From positions 38,932,755 through 38,996,754 of the forward strand of contig NC_053048.1 in the NCBI RefSeq assembly GCF_003473485.1: a DNA stretch of 64,000 nucleotides, given 5' to 3'. Numbering within the stretch: position 1 is the first letter of the stretch; each line of letters opens with the position of its first letter. A program made the translations under genes and the position numbers. Below the pieces are notes generated by a model. The model did no database searches and was not told where the DNA came from. It saw nothing but the letters and a program-made list of their open reading frames with translations. Of the stretch, positions 1-11,842 are shown piece after piece. This DNA is from Medicago truncatula. Lineage: Eukaryota > Streptophyta > Magnoliopsida > Fabales > Fabaceae.

Positions 1-2339
1 ATTAGTATTACTCTATTAGTGTTATAAAGTGGAAACACTTAAATGATAATAAATATAAGATAAAATTTTAGTGAATAAAATTTAATTTAATTTATAATAC
101 ATAGGATATATTAAATTAAGAAATTTAAAGTATTTTTTTAAAGAAAAATTAGTTTACAAAATTACAAATACTTAAATATTAATTGATATAATTTTTATTA
201 TGAATTAAGAATACCCTTTATGTCATTTTACATTTATCAGCTAGTTGAACCACTATTTTTACCAAACACTTCAGTTAGCTTATCAGCTAAAAGCTATCAG
301 CTAGCTTATCAGCTAAAAGCTATTTTTACCAAGCAGAGCCTTAGTAATCTCCCTAGCCAAATGACTCCGAACCTTTTGCCTGCCCTTCTCTCCTCCTTCC
401 CACTATTTTTAATCATTACATATTCTTCTCCTAACTAACTTGCCTTGTGACTAGTCTGTACTAAAATCACCCTATCCTCTCTCAGCGCAACCAAGTGTCT
501 ATCAATACTCACGCGAAAAGTTTCACCTTGTCCTCAAGGTGAATGATTACAATAGTGTCCACTAGGGTTCCGTAATTTGAAACGGAGGGACAAAGTAATT
601 TGTGAAACATGAGGACTTATGCCTAGATCATATACTCCGTTGTTGGTGGTATTTTTTGGCCCAAAATTGGAATACAACTGCAGTAGGCCTTATCTCCACC
701 AAATCCCGCTTAGGTGCCCCTTTACCATCCAAAATCAAGACAATCCCCAATTGATTAGTATCTAAGCACTTGGGTTCCATAAAGTTAGTTCTCAAGGGGG
801 AAGAATCAAGCCACTTAAATGCACCACCAAGCATCCAATACTAATTGATGTAGGATTTGAGCACATCCATAATGCCCTGGTCTCTGTCATAGCACCGCCC
901 GTGAGAGCCGACGTCCTGGTGGTTGGTACTCTACAACACTTTACTCAGCCTTTCCGGTCATCCCCTTCGTAGGTACTAGGTAGCGAGACACTACCTAGTA
1001 ATGTCTCAAGCCGAAATAAAACAACTCCGTAGAGAAACATCAACTTTTAATTAAATAAAAATCACGTGAAATCTTTAGCTTCATTTTTATATTATTTATC
1101 CTTTTTAAAACCTTTATGAAGTATAAATTCGAGAGTATGATTTCTTTGTTCGTTTATATGTGCAGCTTGACAGCGCTTTGCTGCTGTTGTATGCTAGAGG
1201 AGTGTTTTTTATGAAGACATTGAAAGCTGTGTCTTCTTCAGTTTGGTGCACTTTGGTTGGTTATAGCTCTCTGGGTAAAATGTTGCTCAAATGTAATGTC
1301 TTGCTTGATTTGTGCGGGATATGGGTCAGTAATGTTTGGTCATTCTTGTAATTCTTGGTTTTTTACACTTGCCCTTTTTTGGGTTGTTCAAAGTTTTTGT
1401 GGTGTGGTGGTCTTTGTGAATCTACGTGTATGGACGCTTATTATCTATTGGAAACTGTAAACAACAGTTGCTGTGTGGAATTGCAACCTAAATATTTAAT
1501 AAACCTTTATATCATTTATTTATTCATTTATATATTATTAAATAAAAATTGATTATTTTATATATCGATTTTATTAGAAACTTTGAATCCAAGCTACTAT
1601 TCCTTTTCTCAAAAAAAAAAAAAAACTAATATTCCTTTGTAGACCAAAACTTGTTGAGTTTATATTGAAAAATCTAGACTAACATGTTTATCAAGGTTTA
1701 TACTAATTCAAGCACGTTTTACCTTTATGTGATATATTTAAGTTTTTTATTCTTAATAGTAGGATAACATGTGAATCTTTCTCATGCATTTATCACACGA
1801 GTAGTGATATTTGAACAACCATTTGAGACAATTTCTTTTTTCTCTCTTTTCATTGGTCAAAAAGTTTTTGTTGTACAAATATCATTTCTTTTATCACACC
1901 TCATTGGCAGTTCTTGGCCACTGTTATGATGTGAAACTATGAACTTTCCATGGATTGATTTTAAATATTCAAAGAAATTATAGATAAAAACCACTGCAGA
2001 TATGCACCAACGCAAACAAGAATAAGAAGATGCTAGGACGAACTTATAAAAGTGGATTAGAATAGAAGATGTATATGGAAAGATGAATGATCATCAATTT
2101 CATGTGAAATATATATATCAAAATGTGATCGCCACTCATTTAGAAAGTCTCTTTGAAGAGAATTTCTATACGAGCATAAAAATGGTAAACTTCAACTATC
2201 ATCCAATAACTAGTTAAAATGTGGGCAAAGAACTTGTCCTTTGCATGAAGAGTGACACTTGCAAAGTTGGTCATCGAGACAACGCCTGTTTATTGTATGA
2301 TGATTACTTCTATACATACCTCAAACCATCTTGTTGAAT
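1..2339. other. gene-free AT-rich stretch
   Basis: No ORF here resembles a known protein. The left 220 bases are very AT-rich. Bases 241-330 repeat the words 'agcttatcagctaaaagct', like the termini of small plant transposons. Bases 522-543 form a hairpin with 9 bp arms (TTCACCTTG / CAAGGTGAA). Bases 973-997 form another (ACTAGGTAG / CTACCTAGT). I see nothing else that can be named. Confidence 0.5.
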
Positions 2340-3924
2340 ATTCAAAATTTACAGCGTAACTTCATTTGGGGTCAAGAGGAAGCTTCACTTGGTTAAGTGG
2401 GACACAATGTTGCATAATTTGCATGGTGGTTTAGCTATTTGGTGTCCACCTACTATGAATTGTGCTTGTTTAGTGAAGATGGGTTGGGAGATGAAGGAGA
2501 GGTAAATGTATAGCTTGTGGTGCAGTGTTCTGAAAGGTAAACATGGGTGTGGGATGATTGATAATGGTTCCATTATTGCTAAACCCACATTTTCCTTTAT
2601 TGAAGTGATTACTTCTTGGTCGTATATCACACTTTTTGAAGAGTGGGCTATTGGTGATGGGTGCTCGGTCAAGGCTTGTAATGACAAGTGGTTGGGAGAT
2701 CCAACTTGCGTAGCTGATAGCATAGAGAAAATTTATCACGGCACGATCCATTGTAAAGTGCCTGATTTGGTTTGATATTGATGGTAATTGGAAGGTGATC
2801 ACTTTGTTGAACTTGTTACTGTCGGCTCTGGTTGAGAGGCTGATATTGATGGTAGTGATGATTGTGTGGATGTTAGAGCATGGTCGGGAAATAGGCTTGG
2901 TAATTTTTACGTCTCGAATGCCTACAATATGCTTCGAGGTCATCATTTGAGCTCTTCGAACCTGAGTTGGAAGTGTGTGTGAGAGCTAGATGTCCCGGAA
3001 AGAATCAAGTTTTGTTTGACAGTTGATGTATGGAAGGCTCCTACAATTACAAACAAGTTGTGCAGCAGGTAATCATGGAACAAGTTCTAGCGATCAATGT
3101 GTGGGAGTGGAGGAGACCATGTTACATGTCCTTTGAGATTGTAGAGTGGCAAGTTTTGATTGGAATCATTTGGTTCCTCTTCATGGTAGGTTGGATTTCT
3201 ACTCAGGTTACTTTATGAGTGGATTATCAAGAACATTGGTGCTAATGTGTACTTGGACGGAGGGCTTGCATAGCGTGTTGTCTGGGTTACTACGTGTTAT
3301 CACCTTTATGATATGGAGGAATAAAGGTAAATTTGAACTTGATTTTGCTAGGTCAGTATTCCCTTACCGTAGCATTTTGCTGTGTGTGGAAGCTACATGA
3401 ACTCATGAAGGATAAGGCAAGTACTGGTTTGATGTAAAATCCTCGTGTAAAAGTTCAAGTGAGGTGACAGTCACCAGAGGGCAGGATTTGCATAAACACC
3501 GATGGTTCTTCACACGGATAGAGCAGAGTTGCTGGTTGTGGAAGTGTGATGAAATGAATATGGGAAATAGTTGGGAGGTTTCACTAAAACTATCGGTTCA
3601 GCGGATGCTTATACAGCTCGGGCTAAAAGTTACGCTATTGTGGAATTGCATATGATTTGTTGGTGGTGGTTAAAAGTCTCGGAGGGGGAGATACTGGAAG
3701 CATGAATGGTAGGAGTCTGTCTGATTAGAAAGATTCAGCGTCTGCTTCAAGAGGATTGGCAAGTTAGAATTCGTCACATTTACAAAGAGTCAAACAGGGT
3801 ATCTGATACCTTGGAATGCACTTTGGATGGGATTATCTTCATGGATAATCCTACTTTTCAGATTGAACAGCTGTGTATTGTTGATGCTATTGGTGTCTCT
3901 ACTCCTCGTGTTATTTCCGCATAG
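2340..3924 (+). pseudogene. decayed LINE (L1-type) 3' half: RT C-terminus, zf-RVT, RNase H
   Basis: Broken reading frames encode pieces of a plant L1-type non-LTR retrotransposon in the expected order. Around 2365-2510 lies the end of the reverse transcriptase (FIWGQEE, then KLHLVKWDT, then MNCACLVKMGW), with a frameshift and a stop just after. Bases 2640-2760 carry the zf-RVT linker (WAIGDG, NDKWLGDP). Bases 3490-3560 carry a ribonuclease H start (INTDGSS), which holds the first catalytic aspartate of that fold. Bases 3706-3924 carry its end (DWQVRIRHIYKESNRVSDTL). Frameshifts and stops separate the blocks, so the copy is dead. The 5' part (ORF1, endonuclease, RT core) is absent, as is usual for 5'-truncated LINE copies. 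No poly-A tail or target duplication was identified. Confidence 0.8.
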
Positions 3925-4635
3925 TTAAAACCCAATACAATAACAAATTTCCTTTTGTTTTTCTTGGAGTCTATTAGCTTTGCTTCTTGTAACCACTCTC
4001 GAGTTGTCCTAGAACATCTTGGAAGTTATCACAACAACATTAAGTTAACTTAGCACCCATATTAACTACTCAAGAAAGAAATTTTTGATTACTTTATGTG
4101 GTCCAACAATCATACTTAATGTACGAAAAGTTAGCTCAATTATGAAACTGTCCATACTTTTACAGAGTTTATGTTTGGTATTCCCAAAATATAGTCGCCT
4201 CGGATGAAGTTGTATACGATGAATACACACAGAATCACTCAATAAAACGGGCATATTTCGCACATCCACACAATTGTTTGTAAAGGTGGATTCTTAAGCA
4301 TTCACTCAGAAGACTTGACTACCGGTTTTGCAAAAGCAACTGAGTTAGTGCTTCATATGCTTCAGCTCAACAAACAAGATGAACAGAGAAGATAGAATAG
4401 CATTAGAGAGCACTTGCATCATCATAGGTAAAAACAACGCATTAACATATTAAAGAAGTGAAATGGCGTCTAATATTTATGTATAATAAAAACTAGCAAA
4501 GTGCAAGAATACAACAAAGTACAAACCACTAAATATCCGGAGGGGACTAAAATTGCTTTAATCAGTCAGCCTAAACAAAGTACAAACAGCTTAATAAATA
4601 AGAAAAAATTAAATAAAACTGAACCTAAAATGCAC

Positions 4636-7300
4636 CTACAGAGTCCATACATAGTCTGGTGCATCCTCCCTTTTCCCAGCCACTGTACGATACAAATACA
4701 TCTTCTCGACTCTCTGCCCATCTTCCACGTAACAATCTGCCTGTTCACTTTCACTGAAAATCTCCACATTCAACCTCGGCATCTTCTTTGCCAGTGTCTT
4801 GCATGCTTCTACAGTCACCTCGCACGACGACATCCAAAGGGATCGCATTGTTTCATACTTCCCTATGTCTGTTAGAAGCGCCGTGTCTCCGAAAGGACAG
4901 TCTCTAATCTCAAGCTTGCGAATCTTTTTGCATCCGTTCAATACATAGAGCATTCCCTTGTCACTCTCGCCAGCAAATGCAATAGATAACATTTCAAGCT
5001 GCTCAGCATACATACCAATGTAAAGGAAAACCTGGTCGGTCAACTGACCTGAGAGTGATAGCCGCCTCAGTCGCTTGCATGACTGCACAATCGCCCCAAA
5101 ACCTTCATCTAGTGGCTGCATTGTGTCAGGGTCAGGTTTTGTTGCATCCAGGATGCATAACCTAAATCGGATAAAATTTGGGCAGTTTTTGGCCACTGCT
5201 ATGAGAGCAGCATTGGTCATCTGGTGACAGAAGTAGAGTAATGAGTGAAGCTTAGGACATCCCATTGATATCGCTACAAGTCCTTTTTCGGTAACAGCTG
5301 CTTGGTTTCCAAATGGAGCTGATGGGAAAACTCTTAATTCTTGCAATTCTTTACATGTGCTAGCTACAACACCTAGTCCCAAGTCTCCAATGCGATCCAT
5401 TATCTGCAACATTAATTACTGTTGTCAATAATACTCTTGAGAATTTACTGGAGAGAAAGCAATAAGTGGATTGAAACAATAAATTGTTAAGATTATTGCA
5501 AGATAAAAACAATAATTTCATCAAATCAAGGGTTACAAATTCATGTTTACTTGGAATGTTTAAATAACCTAGAACAAGTAAAACAAGTAAACGACAGCTA
5601 AAAATGAATGGATGCTGTAACAAGTAAAAGGAAAAGACTTTAAGCTTGATATAGTTACCCATAAGCGCTGTAGTTTCCCACAGTGGCGGATAAGTTTTAT
5701 GAGCTCAATGCCCAGAATGCCTGCGGCATAGCTCAAGTTCAAGGATGTTAAGTTCTGGCAAATTGGATAAATAGCTGCAAGGCTAAAAGGAGCCACTTCC
5801 AAAAACCCTGACAAACTGGTTATTGACTTGCACTTGAGAATGGTGGCCTTAAACATAGCATAGGCATCTGAATTGAGATCATGGAAAAATGATCCAATTC
5901 CTAAATCCATTAGTTGAGGTGCTCGCGTTAGTATCCTTTGCAGTGCATCGACAGGCACAGATCTGTTTAACCTTAGACTCTTAAGGTTAGGAGATCTTGA
6001 CACAAGTCTCTCAAGTGCTCCCAAATTAATATCTCCTTTAAGGCAAGCGAAATTAAGAGAGACAAGTGAGGTGCAACTCTCTGGAAAGCAACTTAGCCAC
6101 TGTCCTTTGTGATCTTCAACTTCATTCTCTTGCAGGTCTAGCTCCCTAAGAGACCTACATTTGAACAAAAGCAGAAGCCATATGGGAAGTCAAGAACACA
6201 ATCTTAACATGCTACATGAAACTCTCAATCAGCAAAACAAAACATTTCTCAACACAGTTATACCTGACCCCACATATATCACATACAAACAAGATAATCC
6301 TGAGGAACACATTTTTACAACCAAAACCGCAAGTCATAAATCATTCACAGCATAATAATAATAAATTGAAGAATTATCACAAAACATCAAAGATACTCCC
6401 TCTGAAATGTAATATAAGCAAAAAAGTAGTACATGTATTAGGTCTTAAAAATAGTACTTTTTTCATTTCATTCTAAATGGAGAACACTACAAATGCCCAC
6501 AAAACTAGACATAGGGTAAAAGTTAAGTTCAAAGTCATCCCAACCCATTTTGCTGAACGAATTGTACTTGTATTCTCTAACTGGGCGTCACAGAAATCAC
6601 AAGCAAACAAATATCCATCAAAAAATAGAAATTCTGATAGTACAAGAAGATAAAAACAACATTAATCAGAATTTAACTGCAATATACTACTTTGAACCGT
6701 ACAGCTATCATAAAAATAAAACTATCAAATCAAAATTGTACGGATAGATTACAAAGTCAATAAAACCAAAAACAAATTCTTAAACATACTTAACATCAAA
6801 ATAGTCATAATTAGTAACACTAACAACACAAAATTTATCATTTCTCACCTGCAATTAGCAGCAACAGCAGCAAGGCCATCAGTGGTGAACCCTTCACAGC
6901 TAACAAGAACTAAAGACTTAAAATTCACAAAAGAACGAGAAAGTAGCTCAAGGCTCTCATCTGACACAACCATCCTCTTCAACCTAAGTTCCTCCAAACC
7001 AACCTTATTCTTAGCAAGTGCTTCAATCCATGGATAAACAAAACCACCCCAACCATGAGGAACCAAACTAAAATCAGCAAAATGAGGTTTTCCCTTCAAA
7101 GTTAAAGATTTCAGATCAGGAAACCTCTCCACCAACCTCTCAGGACTAATAGAGTAACAGTTTCCTATGAACACCCTTTGTCTTGTAAATCTCTCTATTC
7201 TATACCAACTTTTGCATACCAAAGACAAAGAGTTTCTGTCACTATGTGAAACCACATAGTCAAAAACATGTTCTATTACCTCGTCTGGAAAATAATTCAT
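4636..7300 (-). CDS. AFB2: auxin receptor F-box protein, AFB2/AFB3 type
   Basis: Three exons read leftwards: 7300-6849, 6154-5659 and 5403-4636. Each intron has GT/AG borders, and together they give 571 residues, close to the ~575 of Arabidopsis AFB2. The start [16 protein letters not shown] is the F-box (about residues 3-43) that docks to SKP1 in an SCF ubiquitin ligase. The rest is the leucine-rich-repeat solenoid ([40 protein letters not shown]), which in this family binds inositol hexakisphosphate, auxin and Aux/IAA substrates in the nucleus. The MNYFPDE start and the ending ([21 protein letters not shown]) fit AFB2/AFB3 rather than TIR1 or AFB4/5. The AFB2-versus-AFB3 split probably postdates the split from legumes, so the symbol is approximate. 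Exon junctions restore WIMDRIGD at 5659/5403 and [11 protein letters not shown] at 6849/6154. A miR393 site lies in exon 3. No frameshift or missing part was seen. Confidence 0.95.
4833..4853 (-). promoter_or_regulatory. miR393 target site in AFB2/3 mRNA
   Basis: The plus strand here reads TCCAAAGGGATCGCATTGTTT. That is identical to the first 18 bases of the miR393 sequence as I recall it and differs only near the 3' end. The mRNA is transcribed from the minus strand, so it is complementary to miR393 at this point. miR393 cleavage of TIR1/AFB transcripts at this conserved leucine-rich-repeat position (about residue 500 here) is established in several plants. Cleavage in this species is inferred. 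Confidence 0.9.
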
Positions 7301-8100
7301 GTTTTTTTCTCTCTCACTCGCTCAAGAGATCCAAATTTCACAACTTTTGTGGAAAATTTTCATTCTCTCTCAACAATAAAAACAAAGATAGAAAACACGT
7401 GGAATTACCCAAGATCTAAACAAACACAGAGATACCCTTATGAAATTAAAGTGGAAAAAACGGATCTTTACTCAAATCTAGAACATGATGAAAGATCTAG
7501 AAGAACAAAAGGTGAAAATAATTTAAAGGGTACTAATAAAAATTGTAAAAATTACATTTTTCAGCGTGGATCTGCATGTTAGTTACAAAATTAACGCAAA
7601 ATTTCTCGAGAAAATACAGTTGCAGATGAAAAAAAATTAAAAATTGTGATGATGAAATTGGATTCTGAAAGAAGCAAATTTGAATTTAGATAGAATATAG
7701 ATCTAAGAAAATCTAAGCCTTTGCAGAAACAATAATTAACATTATTAGAACACAACCCAGAAGAAGAGATGAGTTGAGAAAGTGAGAGAAAGAAGAAAAG
7801 CACTTGCTTTTTAGAGAGAGAGAGAGAGATGCGAAAATGGTGGAGTGAAGAATTATTTAACTAACCATGGTTAAGGGTTATAGAATAGAACTAGGTTAAA
7901 AGAAAGAATGATAGAGAGATGAATCGAACGGTGGAGGTTGATTATAATGATGGGATATAGAGAGAATCTTGACCGTTGAGTGGATGAACATGCATGTGTC
8001 TTTGTCACTGCTTTCGAAGTGAGCCACCCCTCTGCCAAAAGTATAGCACTCTGTTGCGAAAAGAGAGTTTTCAAAGAGAGAGATGAGGAAAAATTATAGC
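7301..8100 (-). promoter_or_regulatory. AFB2/3 5' leader and promoter region
   Basis: This is the sequence upstream of the AFB start codon. It holds a (GA)n/(CT)n run at 7813-7829, common in plant 5' leaders, and otherwise AT-rich DNA with no coding potential. I could not fix a transcription start or a TATA box. Confidence 0.45.
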
Positions 8101-8620
8101 TACAGACAAATAGAAAACGATTGTTGGATTATACAATTATTTTCTTATTACTTCAAAATATTTTTATGTTGAATTTAATACTATATACTGTGAGTTAGGA
8201 TATTTATATTTTCCTTTTCCATTGTTATAGTTTTGATTTATTCAATAATTGGACATCAACCAATATAATATAATAGACAAAATGAAAAGAAAAAACGGGT
8301 AAAAGATGGAGAAGATTGGCTAGAGTTAGAGCTGTTAAAAATAGGTCGGGGTTAATGGTCATTAGCTCGCATTTTGAGCTTAAAATGCACTTGCTTTTTT
8401 TTTTCTAACCCATTTGGTCAATATAAAAATCGTGTCGGTCCGAGCTAGTCCATCGGACTTCAGGTTAACCTACTATCAATATTTTTATTTGATTTTTGTT
8501 ATAAAAAAAAATATTATTTTTTAAAAAATTATCAACTAATTTAATATCTATTAATTAAAATAGATTAATTTAGCTCAAAAAAGACAAAATATCTAAATAT
8601 CGTGAATGATATAAGACTTA
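8101..8620. other. intergenic AT-rich DNA
   Basis: No gene was recognised. Bases 8330-8470 have the words of a decayed legume interspersed repeat ('gagctgttaaaaataggtcgg'), but neither termini nor a target duplication could be fixed. Confidence 0.4.
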
Positions 8621-8629
8621 TTTATTTAA

Positions 8630-8975
8630 GGCAAAATTACACAATTAGTCCTTTAACTTTATTTTAGGTAACATTTTCGTCCTTTATCTTTTTTTTGTCA
8701 CGATTTAGTCCTTTATGTTATAAAATGACAATATCTTATCATTTTTTATGAGATTTTTTTCAAAGAAATTTGATTTTCTAGGTTTGTATGATGAAGATTT
8801 ACGTTTGCCTATGAGTTTGATGATTTTTTTTTGGAGTTTTTGATTATTCTTTTCATAAAAAAGGATAACTATGTTGTTATTTTATAACATAAAGGACTAA
8901 ATCGTGACAAAAGAAAGATAAAGGACAAAAGTGTTACCTAAAATAAAGTTAAGGGACTAATTGTGTAATTTTACC
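8630..8975. mobile_element. Mutator-type MITE, long terminal inverted repeats
   Basis: The two ends are inverted copies of about 100 bp (GGCAAAATTACACAATTAGT at the left, GGTAAAATTACACAATTAGT read inward from the right). They share 'cctttatct', 'gtcacgatttagtcc' and further blocks. The 9 bp TTTATTTAA flanks both sides exactly (8621-8629 and 8976-8984), which is the target-duplication size of Mutator elements. There is no transposase, so the element is non-autonomous. Confidence 0.85.
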
Positions 8976-8984
8976 TTTATTTAA

Positions 8985-9558
8985 TATACACGTTTTGTTT
9001 GAAGAGTCATGGTGATTCGAGGAGGACCACCAAACCAGAGCAATATGTAGGAACTCTTGAAGAAAATGGAGAAATCATATCATTAACTAATTTACCTTAG
9101 ACAAGTTATGAGGTCAAAATTTCTCTAGGGGTTTAGGTATGGAGTGTAACACCAATTTTTAAATACGTTGTTTTGAACCCTTTTTGTGTCAGTTGTACTA
9201 ATTGTAGGATGTTTCAAAACTTGTACATTAATATAAGATAGTTGGAATAAATAAATATATTATTATAAACATAAATCAATTTTTTTTCCCTTATTATAAT
9301 ATTGTAAGAGTCTCATAATTTAGATCCGCAATTCAAAATTATCTATTGATAGCAACCCGTTACCTCTCTCAAAAAAAAAAAAAAAAAACAACCCGTTACG
9401 TGAAAGGTAAAAAAATTATAACAACATACCGACAAATTGTATATATAGAGTAATAAGTTTTCATTTGATTAAGTAATAATTACATTATTTTTAACAAAAA
9501 GTTGCATGTTTTGGCTGCTCAACCAATATCTTGAGGGTACTCTTTAGCATTCTACACA
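8985..9558. other. intergenic DNA
   Basis: No ORF, RNA or clear repeat was recognised. Poly-A runs occur at about 9371-9390. Confidence 0.4.
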
Positions 9559-9768
9559 GAGTAATGCGAGCAATACTATATCTAGCAATACTATATCTTG
9601 AACAATCTCTCTGATAATCACTCTCTTATTGATTTAAATCATTGTGTGTATACACTTTGAAAATTGAATAAAACAGAGTGGTGGAACATACATTAATTTC
9701 ATCCAATAAAATAGTAAGTGCTAGAGAGTGTTGAAAAGTGAATTTTACTAGCATTCTCTGTATGTATA
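9559..9768. mobile_element. MITE, 'GAGTAAYGC' family copy A
   Basis: This is related to the better-preserved copies at 35849-36030 and 43638-43825. The shared blocks are a GAGTAATGC-like start, 'tgatttaaatcattgtg', 'gaaaattgaa', 'gatttcatccaataaaa', 'tgctagagag' and a 'tactagcattctc' end. The left part has an internal duplication (caatactatatct twice). Target duplications are no longer visible, so it is an older copy. Confidence 0.65.
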
Positions 9769-10845
9769 ATAGCAGGCAAGAGCAACGAAAAATGATTTTT
9801 ACAACAACACTGTTACATAAGAGAAGCAACACAATTATTATAGGTAAAAAAAAAATTAAGAGAAATAATAAGGACAAGTTAGTATTTTAACAAAAGAAAA
9901 TAGGATAATTTTGTCCATATACTAAATGATTTTTTTATCATCCCTCAATTCCCTTCCAAAAAATTCCAATTTGGAGGGGAGTAAAAAATGATGCTAAGAG
10001 GAATCTAATTCCCCCTCCCTCATAACAATTGAATCAAACACAGAAAATTAAAATGCTCCCTCTCGTTTCCTCCTTTCCAAAACACCCAAACCAAACAGTT
10101 AAGCTACAAAGAGGTTTATTAGAGAATATGATGGGTGAGGGTTTAGGTATCTTATATGATCTCTAGGTTACAAGACCACTAAATTGTGTTTCTTTTGAAG
10201 GAACTAAATTGTGTTTTTGTATACTGTTTTGCAGAAGGCAAATTAGAATAATTTATATGTGTTCGACCATCTCTAATAATGTGTCAATAATTTAAATATT
10301 ATTGTTATTATGGTGTTTGCATGTGTGTTAATGTTAATTCCTGGATGTTTCTATAAAGTTGTAATTTGATGCTTTTAATGTATGAAATTTGTGTTATATA
10401 TGTTATATGTCGTGAATAAGTCGGATATTAATTATATCATTGACGTTTCGGTTTACATTTATATTATTAACCATGTACAATGTAACAAACTATTAAGGGT
10501 TGCATTCTCTGAGATTTAATGATATTTCAAAATTGTACTCTTGTACTTGCATCGTTGTTGTTACAAGCACCGATATGACACACCGCATGACCACCACTAT
10601 CAGAAAAACTTTCGATGTAAGAAGTCGGTCAAACTCTTGTCGAATAGTCATATATGATACCATTGTTGGTCACGAGTGAAGCTCGGAGGTCATTCACGTT
10701 AGACCATAAACAGCTACACAAGTGACTTGAACTTCACATCTTAACCCAAAATATAAGGTTTTGGATGGAGATGTGACGTCTCGCTTTTTTGCGGCTGTAG
10801 AGCATTGCAACGTTGTTGCTTTCGACGCTCCCAGCCGAGACCACC

Positions 10846-10955
10846 AAACAAGTGGTATCAGGGCTCGATTTGACTTTACGGGGAACGAGATAGAATTCTT
10901 AGGTTGGATTAAGGACGCATAGAGTTTCACACTTAAAGGAGAATGATGTAATATG
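10846..10955 (+). mobile_element. retroelement remnant with a tRNA-Met-type primer-binding site
   Basis: TGGTATCAGGGCTCGA at 10854-10869 is close to the TGGTATCAGAGC primer-binding site (initiator tRNA-Met) of plant copia and TRIM retrotransposons. It follows 'accaccaaacaag', which resembles an LTR end. A purine run (ttaaaggagaatgatg, near 10934-10949) then precedes 'tgtaatatgtcaagcg', as a polypurine tract precedes a 3' LTR. That layout would suit a TRIM-sized element. However, I could not match the two presumed LTRs to each other, so only a remnant is claimed. Confidence 0.4.
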
Positions 10956-11743
10956 TCAAGCGTGAGTTAAAGTCTCACATTAGATAAAAGAGTTGAGGTT
11001 GAACAACATATGGTGAGAGCTCATCGTAAATTCAATGTCTTAAGATTTTAAATGAAGAGGTTATATACAATTCACTAATGGTTTCTCGTAGTCCAATATG
11101 ATGGGTCAACCTAAAAAGACTCTTCCTCATGGTCCAACAACTATAATTATTATTGCATGATCAGAGTTATTTAATCATAAAAAAAAGTCTTTGAAACTAA
11201 AGACTTTATGTTATTATTTTTCTCATATAGTATTTATTTGCAAAGAAAGGAAAATGAGTTTCTTTCAAATAAATAAAAAGGAAAATGATGTGATCTTTTT
11301 TAAGTGGATATGTCTCTTTTTACACGAAGCAAAATGTTCTCCTCTTTGCTAAGATGAATTCCTCTAAAGAAAGAATCGAGTGAAAATAATATTATTTCAA
11401 TCAAGTAGTCAAATTAACCTTCTAAAATTGACATCAAACATAAAATTTGAGATGAAACATTCTTTAAAGTTTAAAAGCAACACAACCGGACTAACTCAAG
11501 TGGATTGTGAAAATAAATATCTTATGTGACCGCTTTGAAATAATAATTTAAAGATAAATATTAAATTGGTAAAAAAATAAAATTGATTTCGATTAAAAAC
11601 TATTTTTGCAAACTTTAAAATCATTATTTTTTACTGGAACTTTCAAAATATTGTAAACTTTTTTTTTTAAGGAAAATATCATAAACTTGTTAAGTTCTTT
11701 TTCGAATGATTAAGTAATTGGTAGAAAAAATTAATAAGGACGC

Positions 11744-11745
<2 letters not shown>

Positions 11746-11837
<92 letters not shown>

Positions 11838-11842
11838 ATATA
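11746..11842. repeat. compound (TA)n(TG)n microsatellite
   Basis: About 20 TA units run directly into about 20 TG units, then tatgtatg and a short TA tail. The His/Thr-rich ORFs over it are artefacts of the repeat. Confidence 0.97.

Noticed and set aside
520..545. Minus-strand 'HLEDKV' reading, like the end of a Ty3/gypsy polyprotein
   Set aside because: Only six residues match and no chromodomain, integrase or LTR is seen nearby. The site is also a short palindrome, so chance is likely.
1160..1552. Overlapping 63-67 codon plus-strand ORFs
   Set aside because: They are short and Cys/Phe/Leu-rich by composition, with no start context, splice pattern or known family.
4501..4875. 124-codon plus-strand ORF
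   Set aside because: It is antisense to the last exon and 3' region of the AFB2/3 gene.
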